The position numbers and the translations under genes were made by a program. Below the pieces are notes generated by a model. It made no database searches. It was not told the origin of the DNA and saw nothing but the letters and a program-made list of their open reading frames with translations. This document shows, one piece after another, positions 9,631 to 23,100 of a DNA stretch of 64,000 bases. Within the stretch, counting starts at the first letter, position 1, and each line of letters opens with the position of its first letter. This DNA is from Piscicola geometra (lineage: Eukaryota; Annelida; Clitellata; Hirudinida; Piscicolidae), in contig OX030957.1 of the NCBI GenBank assembly GCA_943735955.1, positions 5,745,801 through 5,809,800 on the forward strand, read 5' to 3'.

Positions 9631-12077
9631 CTAAGAACATAGCCTAGAGCTTCGTTCGCAAGCAACAACAACACCCACCAAGCCGCCTTCCGACGCCACT
9701 TGCGGGGCGAAGTGAGAGTTGTAGTACTGGAGGGCAAAGTTCTTGATGCGGGAGGCAGTTTGCGAGTTGATTCCCGCCATGTCGATGGCCGATCTACTCA
9801 GCAGAAAGACCAGGGCCACCTGCTTCAGGAGTGGTTCGTCCGCTTGTTTGAGCACTTGGTCCAGCTGCTGCTGGAATTTCTGGTAGGAAAGCTCCGACGA
9901 GAGCTTCTTAGCCAGCTGTCAGTCAAGGAGTGGTGAAGAGGGGGTGTAGTAATAAAATTTAAAAGAATAATATAAAATATAATAGTAATATATAAAAATT
10001 TATTTAATGACTGAAAAGCCAATTAAGTAAAAAAGAAAATAAAAAGACAATAAGAGCTCACTGTGGAGGTGGATTGCTGAGATCCTGTGAGGTAAGCGAA
10101 GTATATAAAATTTATATTATAAATATGTGGTATAATTTATTGCCTAAATATACCATGTATTAGGCGCAGTTTTTAAAACATTAATCTTTATTTTTAGTGA
10201 CTAAATGCGTTTTAAAAATGCATTTTTCGCTATAAAAGATTTAATTTAGAAGAAATTTATAACAACTTTCATGAATTTCTTTATCCACTCTCTTCCCGAT
10301 TTTATCCAGGATCTTTGCGGCCTTGAGAGTTAATCAAAGTAGAAATAATTTCACCAAACTAACTGAAATGATTGACTTTAATTTACATTTAAACTAATTA
10401 AAATAAGGGATTGGCAACGGGTCCAATGCAGAGTGACACCAACTTGCTCACCTGGATGTACTTGTCCATGACGCCATCAACGCCTGAGTCGCTCTCGTAC
10501 GAGATGTAGTCATCCTTGCTGTCTACCGAGCTGCCGTCGATCGCATCCATGCCAGTTCCTGCCCCCCCTCTGACCCCATTGGCCACTACCAGGTCGCCAT
10601 CGAGGGTTTCAGCAGCAGGGATGGCGGCAATGTTTTCTTGGCTTTCATCGTCGATGTATCGAATGTCGTTGAGGTCGCCAATGAAGGGTTCGAGTCTGTC
10701 GACTGAAGAGCCTGGCAGCAGTTGGAGGCACGAATGAATTTAAAAAAGGAAAGGCAACGGATACCCAAGTACCCAGATCTTGCGTTTTGGCCCGATGCCA
10801 TCTCTAATTAAGAATCATTAGAAAATAATCAAAACAGCAATGAGTAGGCAAGTAAGCTAAATACCTGTGGAAGACCTACGATTTTTATCTTTTAGATGCT
10901 GCTCTGAGAAAAACCGTGGAAGATTGATTGATTGTTTATTATCTAAGTGGCCAGGCCCATCTGTACCACCTTGAATGATGACGTTTTCAATGTTGCCGTT
11001 TTCAATGTTGCCGTTTTCAATGTTGCCGTTTTCAATGGTTCCATCAAAAAAGAAAACTCCTCTATCCATGCCTGATGGAGAGAACGGGTAGGAGGAAGGG
11101 GAGGGTGGCATTTCCATATTTTCTGCTTGAGGTTTTTTGTGATGCGTTGAGTTGAAGAGACGACCTTTACCACTAGTGGAGTGCACAGTGCCCAACTTCA
11201 GATTCTTTCCAACAGTGCTTGTGGAGGATGACTCAGTTTCTATAGGGATGGGGAAGTTGAAAGGTGTGTCAGAGTGCTGAGAAAGTAATTATGACACAGA
11301 TGTATACACATTCAGGCCTTAGTGAACTACTAAGCTTACAGTAATACAGCATTTCAAAATGAATGCAACAAATAAAGTTTAAACCTCCATTTTTTGGTCT
11401 TTTCTTCACACGAAATGAATCGAATAGACGAGAAAGCTTAGATTTATCCTCCATTTCTTTCCTTTCTTCCTCCCTTTGTCTCACCCTGGCAGACCTCTTG
11501 TGCAGCGGCTCTTTCCTGTTGAGAGCTCGAATGCGTTCTTGCAGCCACTTGAAGACACTTTTCTTCCTGCGTTCCTCCAAGTGGGTCTCTGTCTCTATCT
11601 CCGAGTCGGATGACTTCTTCATCACTTGCTTCAGTTTGTTCATTTTGTCTCCACTTATGTTCCTATCGATCCTGGCGCTGAAGCTACTCGGAGCACTCAA
11701 CGACTTCCCTTTGTTGCAAAAAGCATCAAAGACGTGCTCTGCTTCGCTTTTTGCATTTGTAATAGTCTGTGGCCTTTTCGCGCGATCTCTTTTTTGCCTC
11801 TTTTTCTTTTCATTTAGGACTTCATCTGCACTATTACTCATCATCTTTTCACTTTTATTTGTGTTTTTATCCTTTTTTTGTACTGTTGAAGATCCTTGGA
11901 AACCATTCAGTTCTTAAAAAATAATTAATATTTTAGTTGTGGTGTGGTGAACAATTTGAACAGTAAAATGTAGTTGAATCAAATAAGATTACTTTCAGCC
12001 AGAATGGAAGACTTGTGATATGAATCTTTTTCATTATTTTTCATCTCTTTACTTTTAACTGGATAAACAAATGACAT
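9631..12077 (-). CDS. Bcl-G-like (BCL2L14-like) protein
   Basis: Seven exons on the - strand: 12079-11993, 11912-11385, 11239-10865, 10711-10452, 10321-10267, 10084-10062, 9915-9631. Reading from ATG 12077-12075 gives 536 aa. Residues 29-204 are highly charged and Lys/Arg-rich; 205-329 are Ser/Pro/Asn-rich with a fourfold IENGN repeat from 15-bp tandem units; 330-416 are acidic. Residues 417-434 (AKILDKIGKRVDKEIHE) look like a BH3 helix with Lys in place of the usual Asp after Gly. Residues 443-536 match the Bcl-G C-terminal core in memory: LSYQKFQQQLDQVL, an Ala/Leu helix, RIKNFALQYYNSHFAP and SEGG, the last in the BH2 position without its usual Trp. No C-terminal membrane anchor is evident. 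The likely role is regulation of cell death, by family knowledge only. The first exon starts at a splice acceptor, so an upstream exon, coding or non-coding, probably exists. Confidence 0.72.
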
Positions 12078-12805
12078 ATCTGAAAGTGTCAAAAATTATA
12101 ATTTAGTATATTTAAATTGAAATTTTAAATAGTTAACTAGAAATACTAAGCTAATATTAAAAGGGTCTTTGTTAAAGCTACATTGAAAATAACATTCAAA
12201 ATTTAAATGTTGTATTCTTTTTCAAAAATAGTTGAATGAATATATATATTTGTTCGGATTGTATATTCTAGTCAGGAAGTTAAAATTGAAAATCAAGTAC
12301 CTAAAACTCGAGATTTTTAAACAAAAAAATTTGAAAGTTATATTAAATAATAAACTAATATAAAATATATTCTCTTATTTATAAATGTCTTTTCTTATTT
12401 ATAAATGTTTTTACACAATAATCGGGAAGTAACACAAAATACTGCAGCAAGCGATGAAACTAATGCAACAGTCAATCAAGGTAAACTATTTGTTTCAAAA
12501 GGAAAAAAATATTCCGTGCAGAAATTAATAATAATAAAAAGTTAGTAAAAAATATTTGGAAAAAAAATTAAATTAAAGAGATTTGATATACAATCGATTG
12601 AAATTTAAATTGTGAATGGCCAACTTTTTAAAAAAGCTGTAAAAAAAGATAAAAAGATTGGAAAGTTTCCACACGCTTCAAGATTTGATAGAAACCTAAT
12701 TAAATATCTTGAAAAAGTATAAATAAATAACTAAGAAAATACATTGGATTTTCGATAAAAACTTATTTAATACAATGGAGGTGAGAAAAGTTTTTAACAA
12801 AGTGT

Positions 12806-13130
12806 ATGATCAAGGGCGGCGATTTGCTGCAAATCTTAAAAGGGTCCTACCCAGCATAGACGGAGATTTTGGGGAGGGGGTGGTACAGGGTTCACTTTTG
12901 GTAAAAAACATACTTAAACTACTATTTTTATACGAGTATTTGAGTAAATAAATAGTTTTGTTTCAAACAGCTATCACTATAATTACACATACTCACAATG
13001 TATTACTATATAAACATTATTTTTATGCCACAGCTGACGAATATGCTCGTATCAAAACAAATGTTCGAAAATATTTTTTTGATAAGATCTAGACCTCAGA
13101 ACTCCCCGAGGATCACCGCCCTTGCTCCCA
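12806..13130. repeat. Possible short inverted-repeat element
   Basis: The left arm CAAGGGCGGCGAT (from about 12,811) is mirrored by ATCACCGCCCTTG at about 13,111-13,123, about 300 bp apart. Nearby CCTACCC/GGGTAGG segments are also inverted. This is the GC-richest patch in a very AT-rich region. The arms are imperfect and I see no target duplication, so this is only a candidate MITE. Confidence 0.35.
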
Positions 13131-16100
13131 GCAGGGTAGGGTGTGGACTCCAATGATCGAACTGAAACTAAATCGAATCATCAAAATCGTACTTATAAAG
13201 TCTAACTTAATAAATTATTTTATTTTTTATTCATTAAGTTGACCAATTCATTGATTTAATCCTAACGCTGAAGGATAACATGTTATGCATAAGCTAAAAC
13301 CAACCTGACCCTAACCTCATCTATCCATTGTTAAATCTGAGTACGATTTATGTTTAGTGCGATTTTAAAATTTCAATACTTTATGGCTTGAGAATGATTT
13401 TAAAATATACAAAATTTGTCTTAAGATAAATCATCCATAACTTTTAATAAAGCAGAATAAACACAAAAAAATATCAAAATATTACTTGAACAATTGATCT
13501 AAAAACTTTCATTATTTTACGATTGAAAAGTCTCGTTTCTTTTTCATTACGAGAATAGTTTCTTTAAATGATTCATGAGAGGATTTCGTGTGAATAAACT
13601 CAATTAAATAGGTTATTTAGGTTTTCTTAATAAAAAAATATTCAAGTTTAAAACCATAAATTAAACTAGACATTCTGAAGTTTTTAACTGCTCAACAAAA
13701 ATATTTTACGATAGTCCTAGTGCAAGATGTGTTTGTCATTTATTTTCCATTTATTTGGCCGTTTGAGCATTGCTTGTTTGCACACACGTCCAGTCCACTT
13801 TGTTAATCTATTGCAAGTTCCTTGTTAATAATATCTTCGCAGAGTAGCAGACCCATATAATTTCACGCATGAAATAGTATATAAATCAATAATATATTTG
13901 CTCACCAAGTTCTAATTGAACAAGTTTCCGTATCGCTCTGTAGAAAATTGATCGAATAATTTTCTTCTAGGATAAATAAAAATTGAGATTAAATAAAAGA
14001 AAAAGTATTAGTTTGAGACTCAATGCCAAGTAACGGTAACATTTCTTTTTAAGAAGTAAATAAATTGGAAAAATAAATGCATATTTTCTTTGACCTAGAG
14101 ACAACTAGAGGCACGATAAAAGAGATGAAGCATGAGAAACCTTGGTGCATTCGAAGCGGCAGAGAATTAGGCGCTATAATGAAGGAAGAAAGGAAGTCAT
14201 GCCATCCCTAATGGCTTCTGGTACAAGTCATTGTCTGATGATAATATGAGCGATGCTGCTTCTTTTATTATAATTTTTTTTAAAACTTTTATATGTTTCG
14301 GAAACTTTTATTACAATAATTAGTAGTCCTCCTTGAGACAAAAGAAGTGAAATACTTATATTATTGAAAGTAAAAAAGTTAAATGTAAAAATAATTGAAT
14401 AATTGTTAATGAAACTCTCATCAAATTCCCATTTAAATTCATTGAGAAACCAGAGCAATAAGAGATCCGCCTACCTCAGCTCTAATCTCCTGGGCTGCCA
14501 TCACAAACTGATGAATTGGATTTGCCGAGAATTTAATGCCAAACAGTTTATTTTTAAGTTTTGCGTTTAATTCGGAGTAAATACAAGGTTTGATGGAAGG
14601 GAAGATAGTTATTAAAATGGAAGTTTTCCTGCACAAAACGCCTGCAAGGTAAGAATAAATCTTCGAATAGCTATTTATTTATGCGATAAGCTTGTTCATT
14701 AAGGCATTTGACAGTTAATAGGTGGTTGGCAGAGTATTTAAGGACGAAGAAGCTTTTATGGAAACATCAAACAGAAACAAATTAGAATAAATAAAAGAAA
14801 ATAATTTAAAAAAATGAAAATTGTAAATATTGAAAAGAACAGTCTTTATTCTTTTAGTTTTTTGATGCTCTGTTTTTTATTAGAGCTTTGGTTCTTGATG
14901 AACTGATGTCGTGATCAGACAAATACTGCAACAGATATAAAATATATTTCTGGTGCATTTTAAATTAGTAAGGAAACTTTAAATCTGGTGTTCGAAGAAA
15001 AATATATTTGCCCGAGAGAGTTTTTGAATGAAGTCGGCGGAAGACATTAGTTCACACACAAAATGTATTATAAGTTTATTATTAAAGAATAAAAATGTTT
15101 AAATTGATAAAATATATTAACCACCATTGAAGTGGTTTTCAATCAGCAAGAAGTATAAAATTATATAAAAAGTTGAAATATTAATAATCAAATAATAAAA
15201 CTTGATTTAATATATTTTTAGAATGATTTTCTATTATATTATTTTTTATAATACAACAAGATCTATTCAGAAATGCAATACTTTCCATCTTCAAACGATC
15301 AATTTTTTATTTTTCAAAAACTCGATCGTTCAGAAGGTCAATTAGGAACGTTCCCTTTTGTTTCGTAAACGAGTCTCTCGAGAGCTTTCTGATGTCTGCT
15401 CTACCAACCAAGAATCTCATCTGCTCAAGCCTTACTTTAACAAGAATTCCGTTATGAAATATGTTTTCCAGTCACATAGTCTTTTAATTTTAAAAAAATT
15501 AACTTTAAAGAGAAAACAATTGTCCAGAATATAAAAGAAAGTACAACAAGCTCAATGAATATACTAATTATTATAGATGTTTTTAGAATTTAATAGCTAA
15601 AAAGCTCAATAATCTAAACATTTCGTTTAAATAAATATACATAAAAATTCGCGTTCAACAGAGAGGAAAGATAACATACCAGTATTAGTTTTGCATCAAC
15701 AATCTGCTTTTATTCGTGTGCCAAACGAACAAAAAGCCAAAATTTGCAAAAATTATGAAAACCACCAATTAAACTGGCACTTTTGGCATGAAAATTAGAG
15801 TCGGAAAAGTCATAAACTTTATTTTTTTCAAAATAAAAAACTGACAATCGAGTTTTTCTTGATAAGGAATGAATAAAATCTTAGGACTCGAAGAACTTCT
15901 CTCTCGTGAGACAAATTTGCTCATTTCTTCAGGCTTAATAACTCGTGCATTTATTGACTTGACCTTTTCCAAGGGTCAAAACCAACGTCTCTCAAATAAA
16001 ATTAAAAAAACATATATTTATTGTCAAAGACAAAAATAAGTGTTATAAAAATTATTTTTTAAAAAGAAAAAAATCTTTCGAAAAAGCAGATAAAAGTCGA

Positions 16101-16154
16101 TGTAATAAATGAAAATAATTGTCTTTTTGGCTAAAAAACAACCAGCAACCACAA

Positions 16155-16445
16155 CTGGTTTACCTAGAACTCAACTCATAAATTAAAACCAAAACTAAAT
16201 TAAAAAAAAACATTTAATCTTGATTGAAGCTTGAAAATAATTAACGACGCGATGGGGCGACAAACTTCGCAGGAACACAATAACGAGCGAGTCAACCGAT
16301 CTGTGCTGGCTCTCGTTTACGTGGTGAGTGTGAAATACATAAAAAAATAAACCGTAAACTGAGTCCTTAATCAAAAATAATTAGATAAAATCCTACTTTA
16401 GCCTCAAATTATAAGTTAGTTGAGACGAGTTCTAGATGAAGAGAG
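16155..16445. mobile_element. MITE-like inverted-repeat element, copy 1
   Basis: The left end CTAGAACTCAACTCATAA (about 16,163) is mirrored by TTGAGACGAGTTCTAG (about 16,420-16,435). The interior CACAATAACGAGCGAGTCAACCGAT resembles that of a second copy at 44.2-44.5 kb (CACAATATCAAACGAGTTGACCAAT), and both copies begin with CTCAACTCATAAA. An apparent exon inside it (ATG at 16,253, GTGAGT after 16,324) is therefore more likely part of the element. Confidence 0.5.
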
Positions 16446-18387
16446 CTTAAGCCGCAGCGCATTGCTAGACACCCAAGCCTTCTCAATTCTCACTCCCACA
16501 AATCACCAACATTAAAGGTCTGATATGTTCTTTAAAACCTTTTCATAATAGCTTCCTTCATCTTCTCTTCCATTGAAGCAGGTACCATATGAGCATCCAC
16601 GCTCAGTGATCTGCTAGCGCACACTGCTTATTCTTTTATAGCTGTGTCTGAATAGTTGCTGCACAGTGCAGATAAAACAGTATGTTGAACTCATTCTGTT
16701 TAGTTGAATAGTTTCCTATGACCTTGAATGAATATTTTAAACGTGGTCAGAAAGTTCTAAAGTTTGATTGCTGAAAAGTTTGATTCGAAAGAATAAAAAA
16801 TGCTGCACTGAAAGGTTGGTTGACTGCGAGTTTGGTAATTAAGAAAGAAAATCATTTACTTAAATTCAATTTTAAAAAAATGCAATTGATGAATTATTTT
16901 CTCCAAGAGTTAGCACAAGGCATTTGTCACTGCTCAGTTGCAAAAATATTGAAGTTCTAGTTGAGATTTAAAAGTTTAAAATAAGTAATATGTCATTAAA
17001 ACAAAAATATTTTATATTTGATAAAGTAGAAAAAAAAAAGATTTTCAAGAAACCACAAAGAAAAAATATAAATTTTTATAAATCCAATGTTTTATAAGCC
17101 AATGTTTACTCCTATGAGATTAATACAATTTATTCAAACATAAAAATAGACCATCGTCAAGAAAATAATGAGAGAAGAATTCTTACATAGAAACAAATCA
17201 CAATGATAAACTGGAAATGTCAGTCATTCGAGAAGACGTTGTAAATCACTGTGTGATGACTAGAATTAAAAACCTATGAAGACCAACACCTTTAATTCTT
17301 TTTGTGGGGAAGTGACAAATCATTTAGGTAGTCAACTTTTTTTGTCAAGATTTAATTGTAAAATATAAATTTATATTGATCTAAAATCAAATTTAGGATT
17401 TAAAATGGTGGGAATGCTCCAAGACCATAATGAAACGATTTGGAAGATTTTCTAAGAAAAAATATTTCATATCCGTTCACAAAACCCTTGCAGAGGTTTA
17501 GTTTCGGATGGTATGACTCGTAGCAACAATGAATAGGAATATGCAGTATCCTATAGACACACATCCTAAGTTCTTTAAAATTAAAAATATTTAAAGCTCA
17601 TTAAAATAAAAAATGTCAAATTAATTATTTACATTTTAAAAATCTAATCATTCATAAATAAAGCAACGACGTTCATTTGAATGTATTTTCAACGCCCTCT
17701 TCATGATAGATTAAAGTTTTTGCGGGAAAAAAATAATTAAACAAAATTGTTAAAAAGTATTAAAAATGGGCAGACAAAACAAAGAAAAATGCATTATTCG
17801 TCACTGGTGGGAGGCCTAATCAAATCTCTGGCGCTTGATTAATCGTTTTTAGGATTTAATGAAAACTGCAGCAAACTATTTATTTTTGGGTTATCGAATA
17901 AAACAATGTTTATCTTTGGTTTGATAGATGTGTCAAAACTGAAAAAAAACAAAAAAATTTTTACACGGTGTATTAACTCTCTTTCATCTTCTAATTTACA
18001 TTGAAAGCTTTTGAATTTCAATAGATTTTCCAAAAATTAAATCAGATTTTAGTTGAATTATAATTTAAAATGGTGTTTTCAATTCCAAAACATGGACAAA
18101 TAAATTTTGGCTACATCAGTAACGTTACAGGCATGAAAAGAATAATATTTGAAAAGATATTAGCAGGGAAGGATATCAGCAGAAGATGATATCAGCAAGA
18201 TGGATGACATCAGCAGGGGAATGATATCATAGACGCAGAAGATAATGGTTACTGCGGTGAAACAGCCAATGTGGCGAGGCGGTGTTAAATTATTCATCGA
18301 AGGGACCGCATGATTGATAAAGCTTGCAAGTGGCATAAGTAAGACGCGTTGTCGATGAATGCATTGTGTAATTGCTGCAAAGACCAT

Positions 18388-18455
18388 TGAATCAATCAAT
18401 CAAATATATTTGTATAGCGCTTTTTAATACATTCAAAACCGCTCAATGTGATTTA
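18388..18455. repeat. Dispersed (AATC)n-TATAGCGCTTT repeat, copy 1
   Basis: AATCAATCAATCAA is followed by TATATTTGTATAGCGCTTTTT and a short unique tail. The same arrangement recurs near 26.0 kb and 55.3 kb. The preceding 18,160-18,280 bases hold several GATATCAGCAG units that may belong to the same insertion. Confidence 0.6.
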
Positions 18456-20054
18456 GCATTTTTGAATGTGTTCTTTTGATTTATGAATCGATTTGAAACT
18501 TTTCATTTAAGCTATATGATCTTTAATAAAACACATGCATGTCAAAAATTCAACTTTGAGAATAATTAATTTCGAAAGCAAATACAAAGATAAGATAAAT
18601 TTTCAAAATCGTAATGGATCTTCCTTTGGGCAAATAAATTGCGAGAGAAAAAAATTGATTTACGAAATATCAAAAAGGCTTGAATACAAATGCTTTTGGA
18701 TGTTTCGTTTTTAAATAAAATTTTAATAAATTCTATTAAAATTCGAAGATTCTATTGTTTGGAGGTGTGGAAATTTCAGACTTTTGGCAACGAATAATTT
18801 TAATGAGAAAATTCCAGTAGAAATTAAAAGAAATGGGATTTTGGAAAATTTATTAACGTATTATTTATTAACATATTATTAAAATATTAACACAAACTGA
18901 GATTACAAAATGTAATGAGGAAAAGCCATTACATGTAAAATAATTGTCAATGGAAATTACTTGGGGAAAACTTTTATAATAGCTTTCAAAATCATTTTTC
19001 AAAATTGGAAAACAATAACGGAAAATCGAGTTTTAATGATTTTAATTTTCTTGTGTTAACTCATCGAAAATGATGACGCGAATGTATAAAACAAGAAAAT
19101 CTCATTTGAAACAGGTGCCAAATTAACTTAATTATTTGAAAAAACAGATTGATACTGTGAAAATTTATGAAAAGAAAAAATCTATTTTTTTTGTTTAAAG
19201 TAAGATATTTTCAAAAGCTCAAAATAAGGGAACAAAATATAAATCATAGCCTCGTGTTGAAAGCCTTTGCGACCACGAAATGGCACGGCTGAAAATGTGT
19301 TATTTTTTTGTACAAAAAAAATTCAGAATTTCCAAAAAAAATTTTTATTATTCAATAGTATTCAAAAATATAATCTCTTTGAACTGTATGACTGTTAACT
19401 TGAAAATCTAAAAAGCCAGAGGGTTATTTAGGTTCTTAAAAGTAACTTTAGAAGACGTTGCTTTCATGCTCCCTTGAGAAACTTGCCTTATTTTAAAGGT
19501 TTCGGTAAGATGAACTTTTAGCCAGATTCGTAAATTTCACTCAAAGTTTAGATAAAATAGAGTGCTCCAGCACAAAGGATTTTCAAAAAACCATGTTTGA
19601 GAGTTTTTATTTGAAAATAACCATAAAATAATTGTTTTTCAAAGTTTCATTTCAACAGTGATGTATTTTTTTAAAATCAATAAACTTAATTAGTTGAGAA
19701 AAATTTAATTAAGGAATTTAACAAGTGGATTTCGAAGGAACCATGTCACAATTGACGTTAAATTTTCCAATGCACGAGCATTTTCCAAGGCCTGAGTTTT
19801 CCCTGGTTACGTTTCAAATTAAAGGAATAACTTCAACTCTGGAACTCACAACTTACTTATTTAATGGTGAAATTCTCTTCATAAAAGAGATTAAACTTCC
19901 GTGTTTGGAAATAGCTAAAGCTTCATTTTTTTCTAAAGTGCCTTTTCAAGTTTTTTTTAATCACAAAAGTCTGAGAATAAGCTTATTTTAAATGGCAAAA
20001 TTTAAGAATTGACTTTTAATTTTACTTTTTTCGGAATTAGCAAGTGACAAAGTG

Positions 20055-20165
20055 CTTTAAAACGCCGAGGCATCAGCTCGTTGCATTCACTGCCATGTCC
20101 GCCCTTTCTATTGCCATGGAAACCCTTTGACAGCATGCTAATCACTTCACATTCAAGTCACACAA
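20055..20165. promoter_or_regulatory. Candidate enhancer with X-box and octamer motifs
   Basis: In an otherwise AT-rich tract this GC-richer patch contains TTGCCATGGAAAC, resembling an RFX-type X-box, and ATGCTAAT, an octamer (POU) variant, about 20 bp apart. No exon could be built here. The regulatory reading is inference from motifs and composition. Confidence 0.25.
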
Positions 20166-23100
20166 AATAATTTTACAAACCACTTTTCAACATGTTCATT
20201 AAACTGCCGGTGATCTTAGTGGTCGCATAAAGAAGAATTGGAGAAGTTGCATTGAATATTAAGAAGAATAAATCCAGATTGGAACCGCAGTGGGACTTGG
20301 GAGGTCATTAAACATCTCCGTTCTTTTACTGCTCATCTCTTATTCACGACGCCTTTTATTCCTCTACTTCTACTCCAGCCATACGTGCGAGTAGGTCCGT
20401 AAAGTTTGATTTACAAAAAAAAGTCCGTTTTAAATTGAAGCGAAACGTTTAAGATATTAATTATGAGAATGTTATGTCTTCTGAAGTAAAAATGTTTTTA
20501 ATGAGCTTTTTAACAAATAAAAAAAATTGATTTATGCTTTCCATTGTAGTGAATTTGAAAAATATTCTTAAGGATTTCTACTTAAAAAATAATCTTGATG
20601 AATACATACTGTAGATGAAGATATAAAATTTCAATTAAGCATGACATCAAACAATATCGAAAAATATTGCAAGTTTATTGGAAGCGATCCTTTACGGCGT
20701 GAAAATTTAATGAGTTTTAAAAAGTTTTTTTAAAACATGATCTAGAAGCAAGAGATGTCTTAAAGTGCCAATTTAAAATGGAAAAAGCACAAAAGAAACA
20801 TTCTTGTGTTTTGATTGACTCTAAGTTAGATTCACTTATTATTTAATTATTTTATTCAAATTAAAATTTGATTAAATTTGATTATTATTATTGGAAACCT
20901 TTACTGCTTCAACTTCAAAAGATTTAATTTTTCAATTGCTCAGTGTTACTTCTTTGAAAGCATTAAAATGTAACGCTGTCACAATTTAACGCCCTTATGT
21001 GAACTGTCTATAAAATTTAAAAAAAAAAAAATGGTTAACATGAAAAATTTGGACTATTGAAAACAATTATTTTATAAAAAATTTTTTACTTACTCAATTT
21101 ACCTGCATTGTTATTTTCCGAAAGAAAATGGTACTTTCCTAAATGTTTTTAATTATCTAAATTTACATTTGAGAAACACATTTTTGAATATGCTCATTAG
21201 GGATACAACTTTTTTACAATCCATGTTCCTGTATATCAGTTGGATGAATAATTAATCAAAAGCGAAAATAAAAATTAAAGAAAGTTAAAACTTTAACATG
21301 GCTAAGAATTCTGAAAAGCAACAGTATTAATAATATTGAGAAGCAGCAATTGTTTCGTTTCATGTAACTTAGTTTTTATTCTAGGGTTTTATACCTTTTT
21401 AGAAGAAAAATTTTATCGAATTATGATACAAAAAATCTAATATTATAAAAACTTAAAAAATGGTAATCATAATGCCCATTAATTGAATTACCGTTATAAT
21501 AGAGATAAAAAAATTCTCACGAAAACATTTATACTATTTGAGAGTTTTTATAAGCGTGAAAAATCTGACCACAAAGACATAAAAGTTGTCTAATGTGTGT
21601 GCCGACGCAGTAAAATCAGATGTAAAGCTAATAAGTAAATGCAAATTAATAAAAAATTATGTAAATTCAAGTAATAATGTCCGTAAAACTCCAGAAAATG
21701 ATTATATTAGCTCACATTGCGTTAAAACCTGGAAGAAGTCATCAGAAGCTTTTTGTATTTATAAAAATAAACAACTTTATCAAATTGTGAAATATATTTT
21801 GATAGTACCCATGAGTTTTCAAGGTGAGTTATTTGATATCTGTGGCATGAATCAAGTGTTCGCATGCGCAAGTGTCACGTGTCGTTTATCCGAAAAAGAT
21901 GGATGGCACTAGATTGCGTATGTCATATGGCATGTTTCAACAGTGCTGGATGGGTGATTGTTGTTTCAGACGTCTAGGAAAAAAGTTTTATTTATATATT
22001 TTTGTGTATGATAAATTTACTATTATTAAAATTATAGGCATAAAACTAAAAAAACTCAACTATCTTGATAGAAATGGTTTACGAAACTTTAAAAATATTT
22101 GGCTTCGTTAGTTGATTAAAATTAAAATGTGAAGTTTAGAGTGCTCCACTCAAGTGTCCCAACATGTAATTCTGTCTTTTTCAAGTACGCTTTTATGCGA
22201 ACTAACGAAAATCCAAAAGATTGTTCAGAATTTAACAATGCTCATACACGTTTTGTTATTATTTTATTATTCTTATAAAACAATGAAAATGTGAAAATAA
22301 TTAGTGTCAAGTGATTTTTAAATATTCATCGGATTTTTTTTAATGAAATAAACTTTTTTTAATGTTTTAAATAAAGAATAATGTTTCAAATAATTATAGA
22401 TGCATTGTTTGAGGTTGAAATCATTGAAAATCGAATAAAAAATAGAAAGTAGATTGGAATTACAAGTAGGAAAAACCCTTTAATTAAAAAAAAGTCATTA
22501 CATTATTAATGCTAAAAAAAAGCAAATAATTGTTTTATAATTAGCATTGACCTTCAATTAGGGTTAAAACATCGTCCATGTCGTAAATAAGAATACATCT
22601 TTTATAACTCTCTCTTGGGAGCGATGCGCATAATCCGATAAATAAGGTCAACTCTGGAAGCAATTTGTACAAAGCTATTGCTTTTTCGTTTAAAAAAGGC
22701 ACTGCAAAACACTTTTTGATTTGTAAAATGTTTTACAGCCTCATCGAGTGGCTTCGATATTCTTTTTTAACGACTTGCAAAGGCGAAACAGTGGAGCTCC
22801 TCCGAGACTGGCGTCTCCTTGTTTACGAGGGAAAAATGCGCACGCTAATGAAGTTCCAATAGGAGCACTGTTTGCCTGAAATTGCATCGTAAGTTTTCAG
22901 CTTTTGTGATTTGTAGTTGTTTACTGGACCCATTAAGGATTTGAAACTCATAGCGCTAGTCTGCATTCCAGGAAGATCTGGCTGATTTATTGTAGTTCAG
23001 AAATCGAATTTAGGTCGGTCATTGATTCCAGGTTTCAAAGTTACTTGTAAATTTTCAGTGGAAGTACTTTGTGAGTTTTGAGTTCTAAGCTGTTACGGGC

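Noticed and set aside
16253..16324. Apparent first exon MGRQTSQEHNNERV... followed by GTGAGT
   Set aside because: The same segment, with its flanks, recurs at 44.3 kb inside mirrored ends, so it is better explained as part of a MITE-like element.
18160..18399. 79-codon - strand frame with hydrophobic stretches
   Set aside because: It coincides with GATATCAGCAG sub-repeats and the dispersed TATAGCGC repeat; there is no gene context.
21586..22111. Frames of 108 and 79 codons on the + strand
   Set aside because: Lys/Asn/Ile-rich composition follows local AT content; no motif, no splice partners.
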